Source: Saprospiraceae bacterium (GTDB lineage Bacteria; Bacteroidota; Bacteroidia; Chitinophagales; Saprospiraceae). From it: a DNA stretch of 45,070 bases. Every line of letters starts with the position of its first letter. Position 1 is the stretch's first letter. The notes under the pieces are model-generated. The model was given only the letters and a program-made list of their open reading frames with translations, had not been told where the DNA came from and did not search any database. This document shows positions 1 through 8,206 of this stretch, piece after piece. The position numbers were made by a program, and so were the translations under genes. The stretch is taken from positions 1-45,070 of the forward strand of contig JAJTFM010000036.1 of NCBI GenBank assembly GCA_021298575.1. Reading direction: 5' to 3'.

Positions 1-2
1 TC

Positions 3-290
3 AAAAACAAGGAGGAACTCGTTGAAAAGGCCCGTGAGGTATATGACAAACTGAAATTCCACTTCAATTGCCATTACGACGAAAAAGATGCCGTTGGCCG
101 CCGTTACCGCCGTCAGGATGCCATCGGCACGCCTTACTGCGTTACCATTGACTTTGAAACGCTGGAGAACAACACTGTAACGGTACGCGAACGCGACTCC
201 ATGACGCAGGTTCGTGTTCCGATCAGTGAAGTGGCAAGTATCGTGGGCGAGCGCGTGGATATGTGCAAGCTCCTCGAGTCGCTAGCCTGA
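3..290 (+). CDS. glyS: Glycyl-tRNA synthetase, C-terminal end (partial)
   Basis: The first 95 codons in frame 3 read as the C-terminal anticodon-binding domain of a class II glycyl-tRNA synthetase of the single-chain (alpha2) type, which charges tRNA-Gly with glycine in the cytoplasm. Recognisable family segments are GRRYRRQDAIGTPYC and TVTVRERDSMTQ, followed by a short helical tail ending in LLESLA and a TGA stop. The 5' part lies outside the window. The flippase gene follows closely in the same direction. The identification rests on recalled family motifs and is firm; nothing looks damaged in the visible part. Confidence 0.93.
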   Translation, partial: KNKEELVEKAREVYDKLKFHFNCHYDEKDAVGRRYRRQDAIGTPYCVTIDFETLENNTVTVRERDSMTQVRVPISEVASIVGERVDMCKLLESLA

Positions 291-301
291 TTTTTCCGGA
301 T

Positions 302-1612
302 ATGCTCAAGGCATTGTCGAAAACACTGAGCACTACACTGGCCATGCAGATGTTCCAGGTAATGCGGACGGGTTCGGCAGTGCTCACAGGGGTGGTACTG
401 GCTAAAAGCTCGCTCTCAACAGCCGAAATCGGTCAGTGGGAGCTCCTGCTTTACGTCGGTACCACCCTTACTTTTTTCTGGGTAAACGGACTCTTGCAGT
501 CCATATCCGGCTTGCACGCACGGGTGCCCGAAAACAGCCGAAAGGCAGTCATTTACAACAGCTTTTTCGTGTTTTGTATAATTGCAGCACTTGTTTTCCT
601 TGTTCTTGTGGCAGGTAAAGCAAGTGTCCTGCAATTGATTACCGGTGTACCCAATGTGCCGTATCTGGGATGGTATGCCATGTTTCTGCTGTTCAACCTG
701 CCGTCTTATCCGCTGGAATATGTCTATTTGCTCCGTCAAAAGCCGTACGCTATAGTGGCCTGGGGTTCTTTTTCCTTTGGCTTTTATCTGTTGGCACTCG
801 GTATCCCTGTTTTGTTCGGTTACGGACTGGAAACAGGGATCAAGGCACTTTCCGGACTGGCGCTGATCAAATTTTTATGGACATTCCGGGAAATTTCAGG
901 CTTCAGGCTGGACTGGCCCGACTGGCCCCTGATACGGCAATATACAGGATTTGCCTTGCCACTGGTTCTGAGCAGTGTAGTGAGTAACCTCATGCTGATC
1001 TTTGATAACTGGCTGGTGAACTGGCATTATCAAGATCCGGCTGTGTTTGCTGTTTACAGGTATGGCGCCCGCGAACTGCCACTGGTGCCTGCCCTGCTTT
1101 TCGCAGTGGGGGCTTCTCTCGTCCCGGTTATAGCAGAAAATCAGGCTCGCAGACTGGCCGAACTCAAACGCCGGACAACCGGCATGATGCATATTCTGTT
1201 CCCGCTCACCGCGCTTGCCATGCTGACGAGCGAATGGTGGTTCCCGATTGTATTCAACAGCAGCTTCAGAGATAGTGCTGTACTGTTCAACATATATCTG
1301 CTAACCCTCTGTAGCAGGGTTTTGCTTCCCGCCGCTATCATGTTGTCAAAGGGTGACACGCGCCCGGTATTTCGGATAAGTCTGGTGGAGATGACAGTTA
1401 AAATTGCACTCGGATTGATATTTATCAATTTTTTTGGACTTCCCGGACTGGCTTTCTCGGTTGTTGTTTCATTCTGGGTTGAAAAAATCGGATTGATCCT
1501 GGTACTGGAGAAAAAGCATGGAATCAAAACAGGTGACTGGGTGGACTGGCGCTGGTATCTGGGTTATTCGACCGGGCTGCTTACCCTGTTTGTTTTCTTA
1601 TTCGCCCGGTAA
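302..1612 (+). CDS. Polysaccharide flippase, Wzx/MATE-like membrane protein
   Basis: This gene encodes about 436 residues that are almost entirely hydrophobic helices separated by short basic loops, the pattern of the MOP-superfamily lipid-linked oligosaccharide flippases (Wzx/RfbX type). Such proteins move undecaprenyl-linked sugar units across the inner membrane. An in-frame GTG at 263 would overlap the upstream synthetase gene. I prefer the ATG at 302, 12 bases after that stop, because it gives an N-terminus MLKALSKTLSTTLAMQ that leads straight into the first helix. The 3' end overlaps the converging small gene on the other strand by 15 bases. No glycosyltransferase or polymerase genes are nearby, so the substrate cannot be guessed. 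Confidence 0.8.
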   Translation: MLKALSKTLSTTLAMQMFQVMRTGSAVLTGVVLAKSSLSTAEIGQWELLLYVGTTLTFFWVNGLLQSISGLHARVPENSRKAVIYNSFFVFCIIAALVFLVLVAGKASVLQLITGVPNVPYLGWYAMFLLFNLPSYPLEYVYLLRQKPYAIVAWGSFSFGFYLLALGIPVLFGYGLETGIKALSGLALIKFLWTFREISGFRLDWPDWPLIRQYTGFALPLVLSSVVSNLMLIFDNWLVNWHYQDPAVFAVYRYGARELPLVPALLFAVGASLVPVIAENQARRLAELKRRTTGMMHILFPLTALAMLTSEWWFPIVFNSSFRDSAVLFNIYLLTLCSRVLLPAAIMLSKGDTRPVFRISLVEMTVKIALGLIFINFFGLPGLAFSVVVSFWVEKIGLILVLEKKHGIKTGDWVDWRWYLGYSTGLLTLFVFLFAR

Positions 1613-1954
1613 AACAAGTTTCAACAGCTCAAGCTGCAGTGCCGGACCACAGACCATAACCGTGGGCGATTCAGTGTTCCCGATTCCTGCTATTTCAAGG
1701 TTACACTTGAAACGCTGCAGGTAGTTGATAAAACTCTCGTGCAGCATCAACTTTCCCTGCGAATCTGTTATCCTGAAAAGATGTTGTATTTCCGATTCGC
1801 TGAAAGTGAAATCAGTGAGAAAGCTGACCGGAAAATCTCCGGGGATAGTCAACTCGGCACACTCCATGTCGTTGTATCTGCCCGATAGCCACAACTGCTC
1901 GGCCTTCATGAGCCGTTGGATGTCAGCGTGCCACATTGCTCTTTTAAGTATCAT
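1598..1954 (-). CDS. Small protein resembling the N-terminal domain of nicotinate phosphoribosyltransferase
   Basis: A 118-residue protein whose layout resembles the first ~120 residues of PncB-type nicotinate phosphoribosyltransferases (NAPRT). HADIQRLMKAEQLW sits where the family has its TDxYKxTMxxAxx segment. FTFSESEIQHL and ESFINYLQRFKCN correspond to the F(T/S)EDExxYL and FIxFLxxFxxN segments, and VMVCGPALQLELLKLVLP to the GPxxxxxLxExPLL segment. The catalytic phosphoribosyltransferase domain is absent, and no continuation is possible because the downstream DNA is the converging flippase gene. Its ATG overlaps the stop of the upstream secreted-protein gene by 4 bases, suggesting translational coupling. 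The similarity is from memory of the family and is weak in the first motif. It could be a truncated remnant or a stand-alone domain; any enzymatic activity is unlikely. Confidence 0.5.
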   Translation of the reverse strand: MILKRAMWHADIQRLMKAEQLWLSGRYNDMECAELTIPGDFPVSFLTDFTFSESEIQHLFRITDSQGKLMLHESFINYLQRFKCNLEIAGIGNTESPTVMVCGPALQLELLKLVLPGE

Positions 1955-3117
1955 TTTTTGGCCGCCCGATACCCGAATATGTTATACCCGAAGGTGAAAT
2001 AAAACAGATTTCCGTCGAGTGCTGGAATACCGTTTCCAAAATTCAGCCAGTTGTATCCCACGCGCAGGCGGAACCCATTGTAGGAGCCTTTGGGCAAATC
2101 CCAGTTGGCATAATTGTCCCTGAAAAGCTTTACGTCAGCTGTGAGTGACGCACCGATGTGTCCTTCGAGCAGCTGAAAACTCTCGTAATAAACAGGAAGT
2201 TCTTCCGGTACATCAGCAGAGGATGGAGGTGCCAGGAAAGCAATTCCAACGCCTGCCGAGGGAAAAATTCTGATTTTTTCAGCGTTGATGATATCGTAAC
2301 CTATTTCCAGCGAATAATTGCTGTAGTTGAACGGATCGTTTTCGGGCCACGTATCGAGTCCGTCGGTGATATCTCTTCGGAGTCGACCTGCACCGAATGT
2401 CGCTCCAAACAGTACATTCCAGCGATCAACCCAGTAATAGAAATCGAGGGAGAGAGCGTAAAGGGGGGGCATCGTTCTGTCGGCCTCGTCGGTCCAGCTG
2501 CCATTCTGCAGTCCGAGTGCAGCTCCAACGGCCTTGTTGGCCGGTTTCAGGATATTGGGTTTTACACCCGACAAAAAATACAGATAATTTGACCGGGGGT
2601 ATTTGACCTCGAAAGCGGTTATTTTATCGCCCCATTCTTCTTCCTTTCCGTTAATCCTGAGCAGGTATTCCAGGAGCAGGATTGAAAAAGCCTTTTCTTC
2701 TTCGGTAAGAAACGCGTGTCTGACAGCCTGAAACGACTCAAACCTGCGCGCATACATCATTGAATCGGTGAGTTCAAACAGGCTGTCGGCGGGTGGCTGT
2801 ACCTTTTCAGACAAGGCATATCGCTCGGCAGCACCCATTTGCGCAGCCTCCGACAGGAGTGCCCCGTAGTTCTCTGTCCAGTAATACAACAGCCAGCGCT
2901 CGTCCCAGCTCAATCCGGTATAATAGCGGTTTTCAAGCCTCGAGAGAGAGTCAATCCAGAGGCCTGCCGCAGCAGGGTCGTCCGCAGAAACGGCATTCTT
3001 CAGCTCGAGCCGCCCCGCCCGGATTTTTTCTTTCCTGTTCAGCTGTTCGGTGGTCTGGGTCAGTGCAACCTGGCTCCACACGAGAAAAATGGTGACAAAT
3101 GATAGAAGTGCTTTCAT
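1951..3117 (-). CDS. Secreted protein with C-terminal beta-barrel-like region, function unknown
   Basis: The 388-residue product starts with a clear signal peptide (MKALLSFVTIFLVWSQVALTQ). Residues ~20-185 are polar and helical with many Trp and Tyr. From about residue 195 to the end the sequence alternates short beta-like stretches rich in aromatic residues and glycine (for example LSLDFYYWVDRWNVLFGATFG, split by charged turns) and ends in FYFTFGYNIFGYRAAKK, as in outer-membrane beta-barrel proteins. I therefore infer an outer-membrane location, but I do not recognise the family. The gene starts 16 bases after the cytochrome assembly gene and overlaps the small downstream gene by 4 bases, so the three are probably one transcript. 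Confidence 0.7.
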   Translation of the reverse strand: MKALLSFVTIFLVWSQVALTQTTEQLNRKEKIRAGRLELKNAVSADDPAAAGLWIDSLSRLENRYYTGLSWDERWLLYYWTENYGALLSEAAQMGAAERYALSEKVQPPADSLFELTDSMMYARRFESFQAVRHAFLTEEEKAFSILLLEYLLRINGKEEEWGDKITAFEVKYPRSNYLYFLSGVKPNILKPANKAVGAALGLQNGSWTDEADRTMPPLYALSLDFYYWVDRWNVLFGATFGAGRLRRDITDGLDTWPENDPFNYSNYSLEIGYDIINAEKIRIFPSAGVGIAFLAPPSSADVPEELPVYYESFQLLEGHIGASLTADVKLFRDNYANWDLPKGSYNGFRLRVGYNWLNFGNGIPALDGNLFYFTFGYNIFGYRAAKK

Positions 3118-3133
3118 CTGCAGAATTTTATGG

Positions 3134-5968
3134 TCAGGTTAATTCCTTCCAGCGGCGCCAGAGGGAAAGGGCAAATCCGAGGAGCATCAGGAGCGAACCG
3201 GTCCATACCAGATTGATGCCGGGGAAAATGATGGCTTCCAGTACTACATAATCGGATCGCTGCACATTTTCGGCCAGTTCGAATGGAATCGGAGCTATGT
3301 TACGGGGAATATCCGCTACTCCGATCGTTAGAATACCTTTAGCCGGGTCAATATCCTCAAATCTGAAGGAAAGTCCGGATTCTGTATTGTCGTCTTTGAG
3401 GCTGAAGGGTGTACTCTCGCGGATGAGGTAAACCGGGTGTGCCACACCTTTCTTGCCATCGGGCGACTGGATACTGATATTGGCTGCCACGGCGATGTCT
3501 CCTGCCTGCGGACTGTAGCTTGGGTGTTGTACGTTCTTCTCGACACCGGTGAAGGCCAGCTGGTACCCTTTGTAGCTGAAACTGTCGCCCTCCTTCAACT
3601 GGAATGGTGTGTATGTCATCTTCGCCTCGGCGTCAAAAACCGCCTGCAGCGTTTTCTCGTTCAGCCTGATTTTGAGCTCCAGCGGGTTTACCTGTGCCGG
3701 GTTGGTGAATCCGCCCTCGGAAGGCCGGATGTACATCATGGGTTCTGCCCGGTAGGTGGTGGTGTCCTCTGAATCAAAAGCTTTGAACTGAAGACCCAGC
3801 GCCAGATCGCCCAACTGTGCCTCGTAGTCGTGGTGACGCGGTGTTTTTGTCACGCCCTGCAGAACCAGAATGTTATTTTCAGTTCGGAGTGTATCTCCCG
3901 GCGCAAGCGCGTACGGAACGTATTTCAGGCTGTCCTCCTGCTGTCGGGCGAACTCGGGATCGAGTTCAGCCTTGGGCAATGAAGTAATCATGGTGAAGAT
4001 ATCGTAGTTCCAGTAGTGTTGGGTGGACGGGTTATTGGCTACGATCTTGCTGAACTGCCTGTCGTACATTACGTTGGGGTATAACTCAAACGACTCTCCG
4101 TTTGCGTTGCCGTTTTCGTCCCGGCGTTCGAACCTGACCGCAAAGGTGCGCGTCTGACGCTCTACGGTATCTCTCAGATAAGTGGCATTAAAGTCCTTGA
4201 TTGGAAGTTCGGAGCCTTTCAGCAGAATAACATTTTTGTTCAGTTCTTCTTCTCCGGCTCCCTCAATGACATCTCGCATCACAAACTTGTTGGTGGAAAT
4301 CCATGCCTTGCCCAGTCCGGTGGACAGCACTCCAAGGATAAGCGCCCCGAAGCCGACGTGGGAGACAGCAGCACTGGCCATCTTGATATTTCCCTTTGCT
4401 GCAGTGATAATGTAATCGAGATTGGCTGCCAGCGCAAACATGCCCGAGAAGAGCAGTGTATATAATTGCCAGGCGTTCATCTCGATCCACTGCCGGTTCA
4501 GGACAGTCAGAATACCGGCTCCAATGACCGCTATGCCAATATGCAATCCGAATTTTTTGGATCGTTCCTTCCAGTTTCGTTCGTTATAACGGGTAAAAAT
4601 ACCGACTCCTGTGAGAAACCCGATAAATACAGCTATCCACAACTGATAACGGTTGTGGTGTTCAACAGGATCTTTCAGCGCTGCTCCTACATAGTCCGGA
4701 TTGAAAAACTGTACAATTTTATTGAATACGGGCAATGAGGTTGCCCCGGTAATCAGGACTGCCGAAAATAGCAGGACAAGCGCCCCCAGAAACATCCAGA
4801 ATTCGCGTGACTGAATCGTTTCTTCCGCTTTTTTGGCTGGTACACCCTCCGATGGCACCGTCATCACATCAGGTACGTCTTTGTAACGGGATACAAACAG
4901 CCAGATTCCGATTGTGGCGAACAGTACCACCAGCAGAATCAGCTGGTATCCCAGTCCCATTTCCGTGAATGAGTGAACCGAAGTGTCGCCGAGAACACCG
5001 CTTCTGGTCAGATAAGTGGAGTAGAGAATCAGAACAAAAGAGAGGAGGTAAAATCCGTACGTGCTTCTGATGGAATATCCGGTAGATCGCGCTACCAGGT
5101 TGGTGTGAATACCGGCCACCAGTGTTAGCCATGGCACCAGCGAGGCGTTTTCTACAGGATCCCAGGCCCAGTAACCGGCGAATGAGAGTGCCTCGTAGGC
5201 CCAGGCACCACCCATCAGAATACCCAGTCCGAGTATGCCTGCCGAGAAAAGCGACCAGCCCAGTGCGGGTTTCAGCCATGATTTGTGCTCTCTGAACCAA
5301 AGTCCGGAAGCGGCAAAAGCAAACGGAAACACTGTTGATGCAAACCCCAGAAAGAGGGTAGGAGGGTGAATGGTCATCCAGTAGTTCTGCAGAAGCGGGT
5401 TCAGCCCCTGTCCGCTGATTTTTGAAAGGTAATCGGCCTGCTGGAATATCGGAGCACTCATGGTATCGCGCAGGAGGTCGAACGGACTGGCACCAAGCCT
5501 GAAATGGCCGAAGTACAGTCCCAGCAGCATACTGGCTATGATTGCCTCCGCCAGGGCAACAACTGTCAGTACCGGAGCTTCCCACTTGCCGCCTTTTACA
5601 ATTACTACCGCTGAAAGAATAATATGCCAGAAGCTCCAGAGCAGAAAACTGCCTTGTTGTTCCTTCCAGAAGGCAGAGAATATATACTGTACGGGCAGAT
5701 CGTCGGATACATTGGCCCAGGCGTAGTTATACTCGTACATTTTGCCAACGAGAATGTAAAACAGAAGGCCAATGATGGAAAAGACAGTCAGGCCGTGGAG
5801 CAGGAAGGAAAAACGGCCCAGCCTTAGCCAGTCTGATTCCTCCGGGGTGTTTCTTTTACTGGCCGACTGGAAATAGGAAAATGCAGAAAGAAGAGATGCC
5901 ACAAATGACAAAACGACACAAAAGTGGCCGAGCTGTCCGGGTATGAGGTTTTCGCCGATGTAGTTCAT
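3134..5968 (-). CDS. ccmF: Cytochrome c biogenesis protein, CcmF/CcsA family heme lyase
   Basis: This large polytopic membrane protein of 944 residues belongs to the heme-handling CcmF/CcsA family, which attaches heme to apocytochrome c outside the cytoplasmic membrane. The tryptophan-rich WWD signature is visible at about residues 255-275 (WAYEALSFAGYWAWDPVENA). MTIHPPTLFLGF near residue 195 and LVAGIHTNL just after the WWD segment supply conserved histidines. More than a dozen hydrophobic helices are present, with a large extracytoplasmic domain of ~300 residues before the last helix (LVWTGSLLMLLGFALSLWRR). An upstream in-frame ATG at 5992 adds eight residues; I chose 5968 because MNYIGENLIPGQLGHF is the usual family N-terminus. 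A TATTTTTG motif lies at 5990-5997 on this strand. Other cytochrome c assembly genes are not in the window. Confidence 0.92.
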   Translation of the reverse strand: MNYIGENLIPGQLGHFCVVLSFVASLLSAFSYFQSASKRNTPEESDWLRLGRFSFLLHGLTVFSIIGLLFYILVGKMYEYNYAWANVSDDLPVQYIFSAFWKEQQGSFLLWSFWHIILSAVVIVKGGKWEAPVLTVVALAEAIIASMLLGLYFGHFRLGASPFDLLRDTMSAPIFQQADYLSKISGQGLNPLLQNYWMTIHPPTLFLGFASTVFPFAFAASGLWFREHKSWLKPALGWSLFSAGILGLGILMGGAWAYEALSFAGYWAWDPVENASLVPWLTLVAGIHTNLVARSTGYSIRSTYGFYLLSFVLILYSTYLTRSGVLGDTSVHSFTEMGLGYQLILLVVLFATIGIWLFVSRYKDVPDVMTVPSEGVPAKKAEETIQSREFWMFLGALVLLFSAVLITGATSLPVFNKIVQFFNPDYVGAALKDPVEHHNRYQLWIAVFIGFLTGVGIFTRYNERNWKERSKKFGLHIGIAVIGAGILTVLNRQWIEMNAWQLYTLLFSGMFALAANLDYIITAAKGNIKMASAAVSHVGFGALILGVLSTGLGKAWISTNKFVMRDVIEGAGEEELNKNVILLKGSELPIKDFNATYLRDTVERQTRTFAVRFERRDENGNANGESFELYPNVMYDRQFSKIVANNPSTQHYWNYDIFTMITSLPKAELDPEFARQQEDSLKYVPYALAPGDTLRTENNILVLQGVTKTPRHHDYEAQLGDLALGLQFKAFDSEDTTTYRAEPMMYIRPSEGGFTNPAQVNPLELKIRLNEKTLQAVFDAEAKMTYTPFQLKEGDSFSYKGYQLAFTGVEKNVQHPSYSPQAGDIAVAANISIQSPDGKKGVAHPVYLIRESTPFSLKDDNTESGLSFRFEDIDPAKGILTIGVADIPRNIAPIPFELAENVQRSDYVVLEAIIFPGINLVWTGSLLMLLGFALSLWRRWKELT

Positions 5969-6116
5969 GCGTGGTTGCGGATTGAGGCGCAAAAATACGC
6001 CACAACTACATGCTGATGGCTATTTTTATCAGCCGATTACCCCCCTTTTGAAACTGATTACCGAAATTTTACATAAAATTAATCCCACAAGGGTAATTAC
6101 ACCTTCATCCTGAAAC

Positions 6117-6124
6117 TAACTTTG
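6117..6124 (+). promoter_or_regulatory. Putative -7 promoter element (TAACTTTG) of the two-component operon
   Basis: TAACTTTG matches the Bacteroidota -7 consensus TAnnTTTG and lies 16 bases before the response regulator ATG. This gives a very short leader, as is common in the phylum. No convincing TTTG -33 element is seen 19-21 bases upstream, so the call rests on one motif and its position in a divergent intergenic region. Confidence 0.5.
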
Positions 6125-6140
6125 CAAAAAAATAGCCTTT

Positions 6141-6833
6141 ATGCAAGGAAATTCACCTTTGAAAAAAATACTGATTGTTGACGATGAACCCGATATTCTT
6201 GAGTTCCTCAAGTACAACCTGAAAAGAGAAGGCTATGATGTGGTGACGGCACCCGACGGGAAACAGGCTCTCACAGTGGCCGCAGCAGAAAAACCCGACC
6301 TGATCATCCTGGATATCATGATGCCCGAAATGGACGGAGTGGAGGCCTGCAGCCGGTTGCGCTCAATAAAGGACTTTCAGCACGTACCCATCGCTTTCCT
6401 GACTGCACGCGATGAGGATTTCTCCCAGATTGCCGCGCTCGACTCAGGTGGCGACGATTATATCACCAAACCTATCAAACCGCGGGTGCTTATCAGCCGG
6501 ATTCAGGCACTGTTACGGCGCAGCGGGCGACCTTCCGACGATGAAACAAACGAAATCAGGTTACATAATCTGGTTATTGACAAACAAAGGGTGGTTATAT
6601 TTAAAGATGGTCAGCCCATCGAGTTGCCTCGCAAGGAATTCGAAATAATCTGGCTTCTGGCATCCCGTCCAGGCCGCGTTTTTACCCGGGAAGAGATTTT
6701 CGATAAAATCTGGGGCTCCGATATTATTGTAGGGAACAGAACTATTGATGTACATATTCGCAAGCTGCGCGAAAGACTGGGGGAGGAATATGTTAAAACT
6801 GTGAAGGGTATCGGTTATAAATTCGATTTTTGA
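6141..6833 (+). CDS. PhoB/OmpR-family response regulator
   Basis: A 230-residue two-component regulator with an N-terminal receiver domain (residues ~8-122) and a C-terminal winged-helix DNA-binding domain (residues ~135-230). The receiver keeps the acidic pair D14/D15, the phospho-acceptor D58 in LIILDIMMPEMDG, a Thr in FLTARDE and the Lys in DYITKPIKP. The output domain shows the Trans_Reg_C features LPRKEFEIIWLLASRPGRV and VDVHIRKLRERLG. The kinase gene begins 3 bases after its stop, so the two are co-transcribed. The kinase neighbour makes a PhoB-like role plausible, but the target genes are not visible. The frame is intact. Confidence 0.95.
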   Translation: MQGNSPLKKILIVDDEPDILEFLKYNLKREGYDVVTAPDGKQALTVAAAEKPDLIILDIMMPEMDGVEACSRLRSIKDFQHVPIAFLTARDEDFSQIAALDSGGDDYITKPIKPRVLISRIQALLRRSGRPSDDETNEIRLHNLVIDKQRVVIFKDGQPIELPRKEFEIIWLLASRPGRVFTREEIFDKIWGSDIIVGNRTIDVHIRKLRERLGEEYVKTVKGIGYKFDF

Positions 6834-6836
6834 CCC

Positions 6837-7886
6837 ATGTTTAAAAACCAGACTCCCCGGCAACTCTCGCTGTTCATCGCGCTGCTGTCAGCTGTATCCA
6901 TCGCCTGTTTCTCTATTCTCCTGAAAGCTCTCGGGGTACTAACCATATCCTGGCAGGAGCTGATTTTCCTTTTCGTGAGTTGCCTTCTGGCGGGTTTTAT
7001 CACTAACTATTATCTGATGCGCTACTATATTTTCAGGCGTATCAAGTTGATTTACAAAATTATACATCGTCAGAAACTCCCCTCAGATTTCAAGGCAGAC
7101 CGGATCGACATGTCCAAGAATGTGCTCGATCATGTGGAGCAGGAGGTAGACGCCTGGGCAGATCAGAATTCAAAGGAAATGGAAGAGCTCGAGCGACTCG
7201 CCGCCTACCGGCGAAGGTTTATCGGGGATGTGTCACACGAGTTGAAGACGCCCATTTTCAATATTCAGGGGTTTATTCATACGCTGCTCGACGGGGCACT
7301 CTATGATACCGAGGTGAATGAAAAGTACCTGCGCCGCGCAGCAAAAAACGCAGAACGTCTGCAGTCAATCGTCGAGGACCTGGAAACTATCAATAAACTG
7401 GAATCGGGACACATGGTGCTCGATATTCAGGAATTTGACCTGCACACACTGGCTGATGAAGTTATTGCCGACCTTGAAATGAGGGCTATCGAGCGCAATA
7501 TCAAACTCGGTTACAAGGAGGGGGCTGCCCAGCATTTCCGGGTGCACGCCGACAAGGAGAATATCCGTCAGGTACTTATCAATCTGGTACATAACTCCAT
7601 CAAGTATGGTACCGAGGGCGGTTTCACCAAAATCAGCTTTTACGACGGCGAGTCATTCGTTCTGGTCGAGGTGAGTGATAACGGTATAGGAATCAAGGAC
7701 AAACACCTCAACCACGTATTCGACCGCTTTTACCGGGTCGACAAGAGTCGCTCTCGCGACGCAGGCGGAACCGGCCTGGGCCTGTCTATCGTAAAACACA
7801 TCATCGAGGCGCATCACCAGACTGTGACGGTACGGAGTACGGAAGGCCAGGGTACCACCTTCGGATTCACCCTGGAAAAAGCCTGA
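6837..7886 (+). CDS. PhoR-like sensor histidine kinase
   Basis: A 349-residue membrane histidine kinase. Two transmembrane helices occupy about residues 10-32 and 41-62. A linker with no recognisable sensor domain runs to about 120, followed by the dimerisation/phosphoacceptor domain with H134 in FIGDVSHELKTPIFNIQGF. The ATPase domain has the N box (NLVHNSIKYG), G1 (VSDNGIGI), F box (FDRFYRVDKSRSRD) and G2 (GGTGLGLSIVKHI). It would autophosphorylate and pass phosphate to the adjacent regulator. The almost absent periplasmic loop between the helices suggests it senses within the membrane or through a partner protein. Its stop codon directly abuts the end of the converging cutA gene. Confidence 0.95.
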   Translation: MFKNQTPRQLSLFIALLSAVSIACFSILLKALGVLTISWQELIFLFVSCLLAGFITNYYLMRYYIFRRIKLIYKIIHRQKLPSDFKADRIDMSKNVLDHVEQEVDAWADQNSKEMEELERLAAYRRRFIGDVSHELKTPIFNIQGFIHTLLDGALYDTEVNEKYLRRAAKNAERLQSIVEDLETINKLESGHMVLDIQEFDLHTLADEVIADLEMRAIERNIKLGYKEGAAQHFRVHADKENIRQVLINLVHNSIKYGTEGGFTKISFYDGESFVLVEVSDNGIGIKDKHLNHVFDRFYRVDKSRSRDAGGTGLGLSIVKHIIEAHHQTVTVRSTEGQGTTFGFTLEKA

Positions 7887-8206
7887 TCAGGTTCTTGTAC
7901 AGGCCTCAATCCAGTCAACATAGGAGTTATTGGCCCGTACCTCATAACGCACAATGCAGGGCACCTCGTATGGATGCAGCCTGCTTATTGCATTTTCAAC
8001 GTCCTGTTCCCTGCTTATTCCAGCACCGACACCCATTCACTCTCGTGTACAGGGGCATTGTTCCACTCATAAATGCTTTGTACCGGGAAGATATTGCTGC
8101 AAGCCACCAGCTTTTCTGCCATCAGCGCTTCTGCTATCCGGCGTGCAGTCGCTTCGTCGGGATGTGTGACGTAAAAAACCAGAAAGCACCGGTTTATGTC
8201 AGCCAT
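7887..8206 (-). pseudogene. cutA: CutA divalent-cation tolerance protein, frame broken by one base
   Basis: The first 63 codons (MADINRCFLVFYVTHPDE to ESEWVSVLE) encode the N-terminal part of CutA, a small trimeric ferredoxin-like protein linked to metal tolerance. They end at a stop at 8015-8017. The missing part is intact in another frame directly downstream and contains the hallmark SRLHPYEVPCIVRYEV and YVDWIEACTRT before a TGA at 7887-7889. Adding one A (one T on the plus strand) at the TT of 8018-8019 joins the two into a 106-residue protein of normal CutA length, reading VSVLEISREQDVENAI. The gene start overlaps the end of the homogentisate dioxygenase gene by 13 bases. The single-base nature suggests a sequencing error rather than decay. 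Confidence 0.85.

Noticed and set aside
4869-5585. A 238-codon minus-strand frame within ccmF
   Set aside because: It is the same strand in a different frame from a conserved ccmF gene and shows Arg/Gly/Ser-rich shadow composition.
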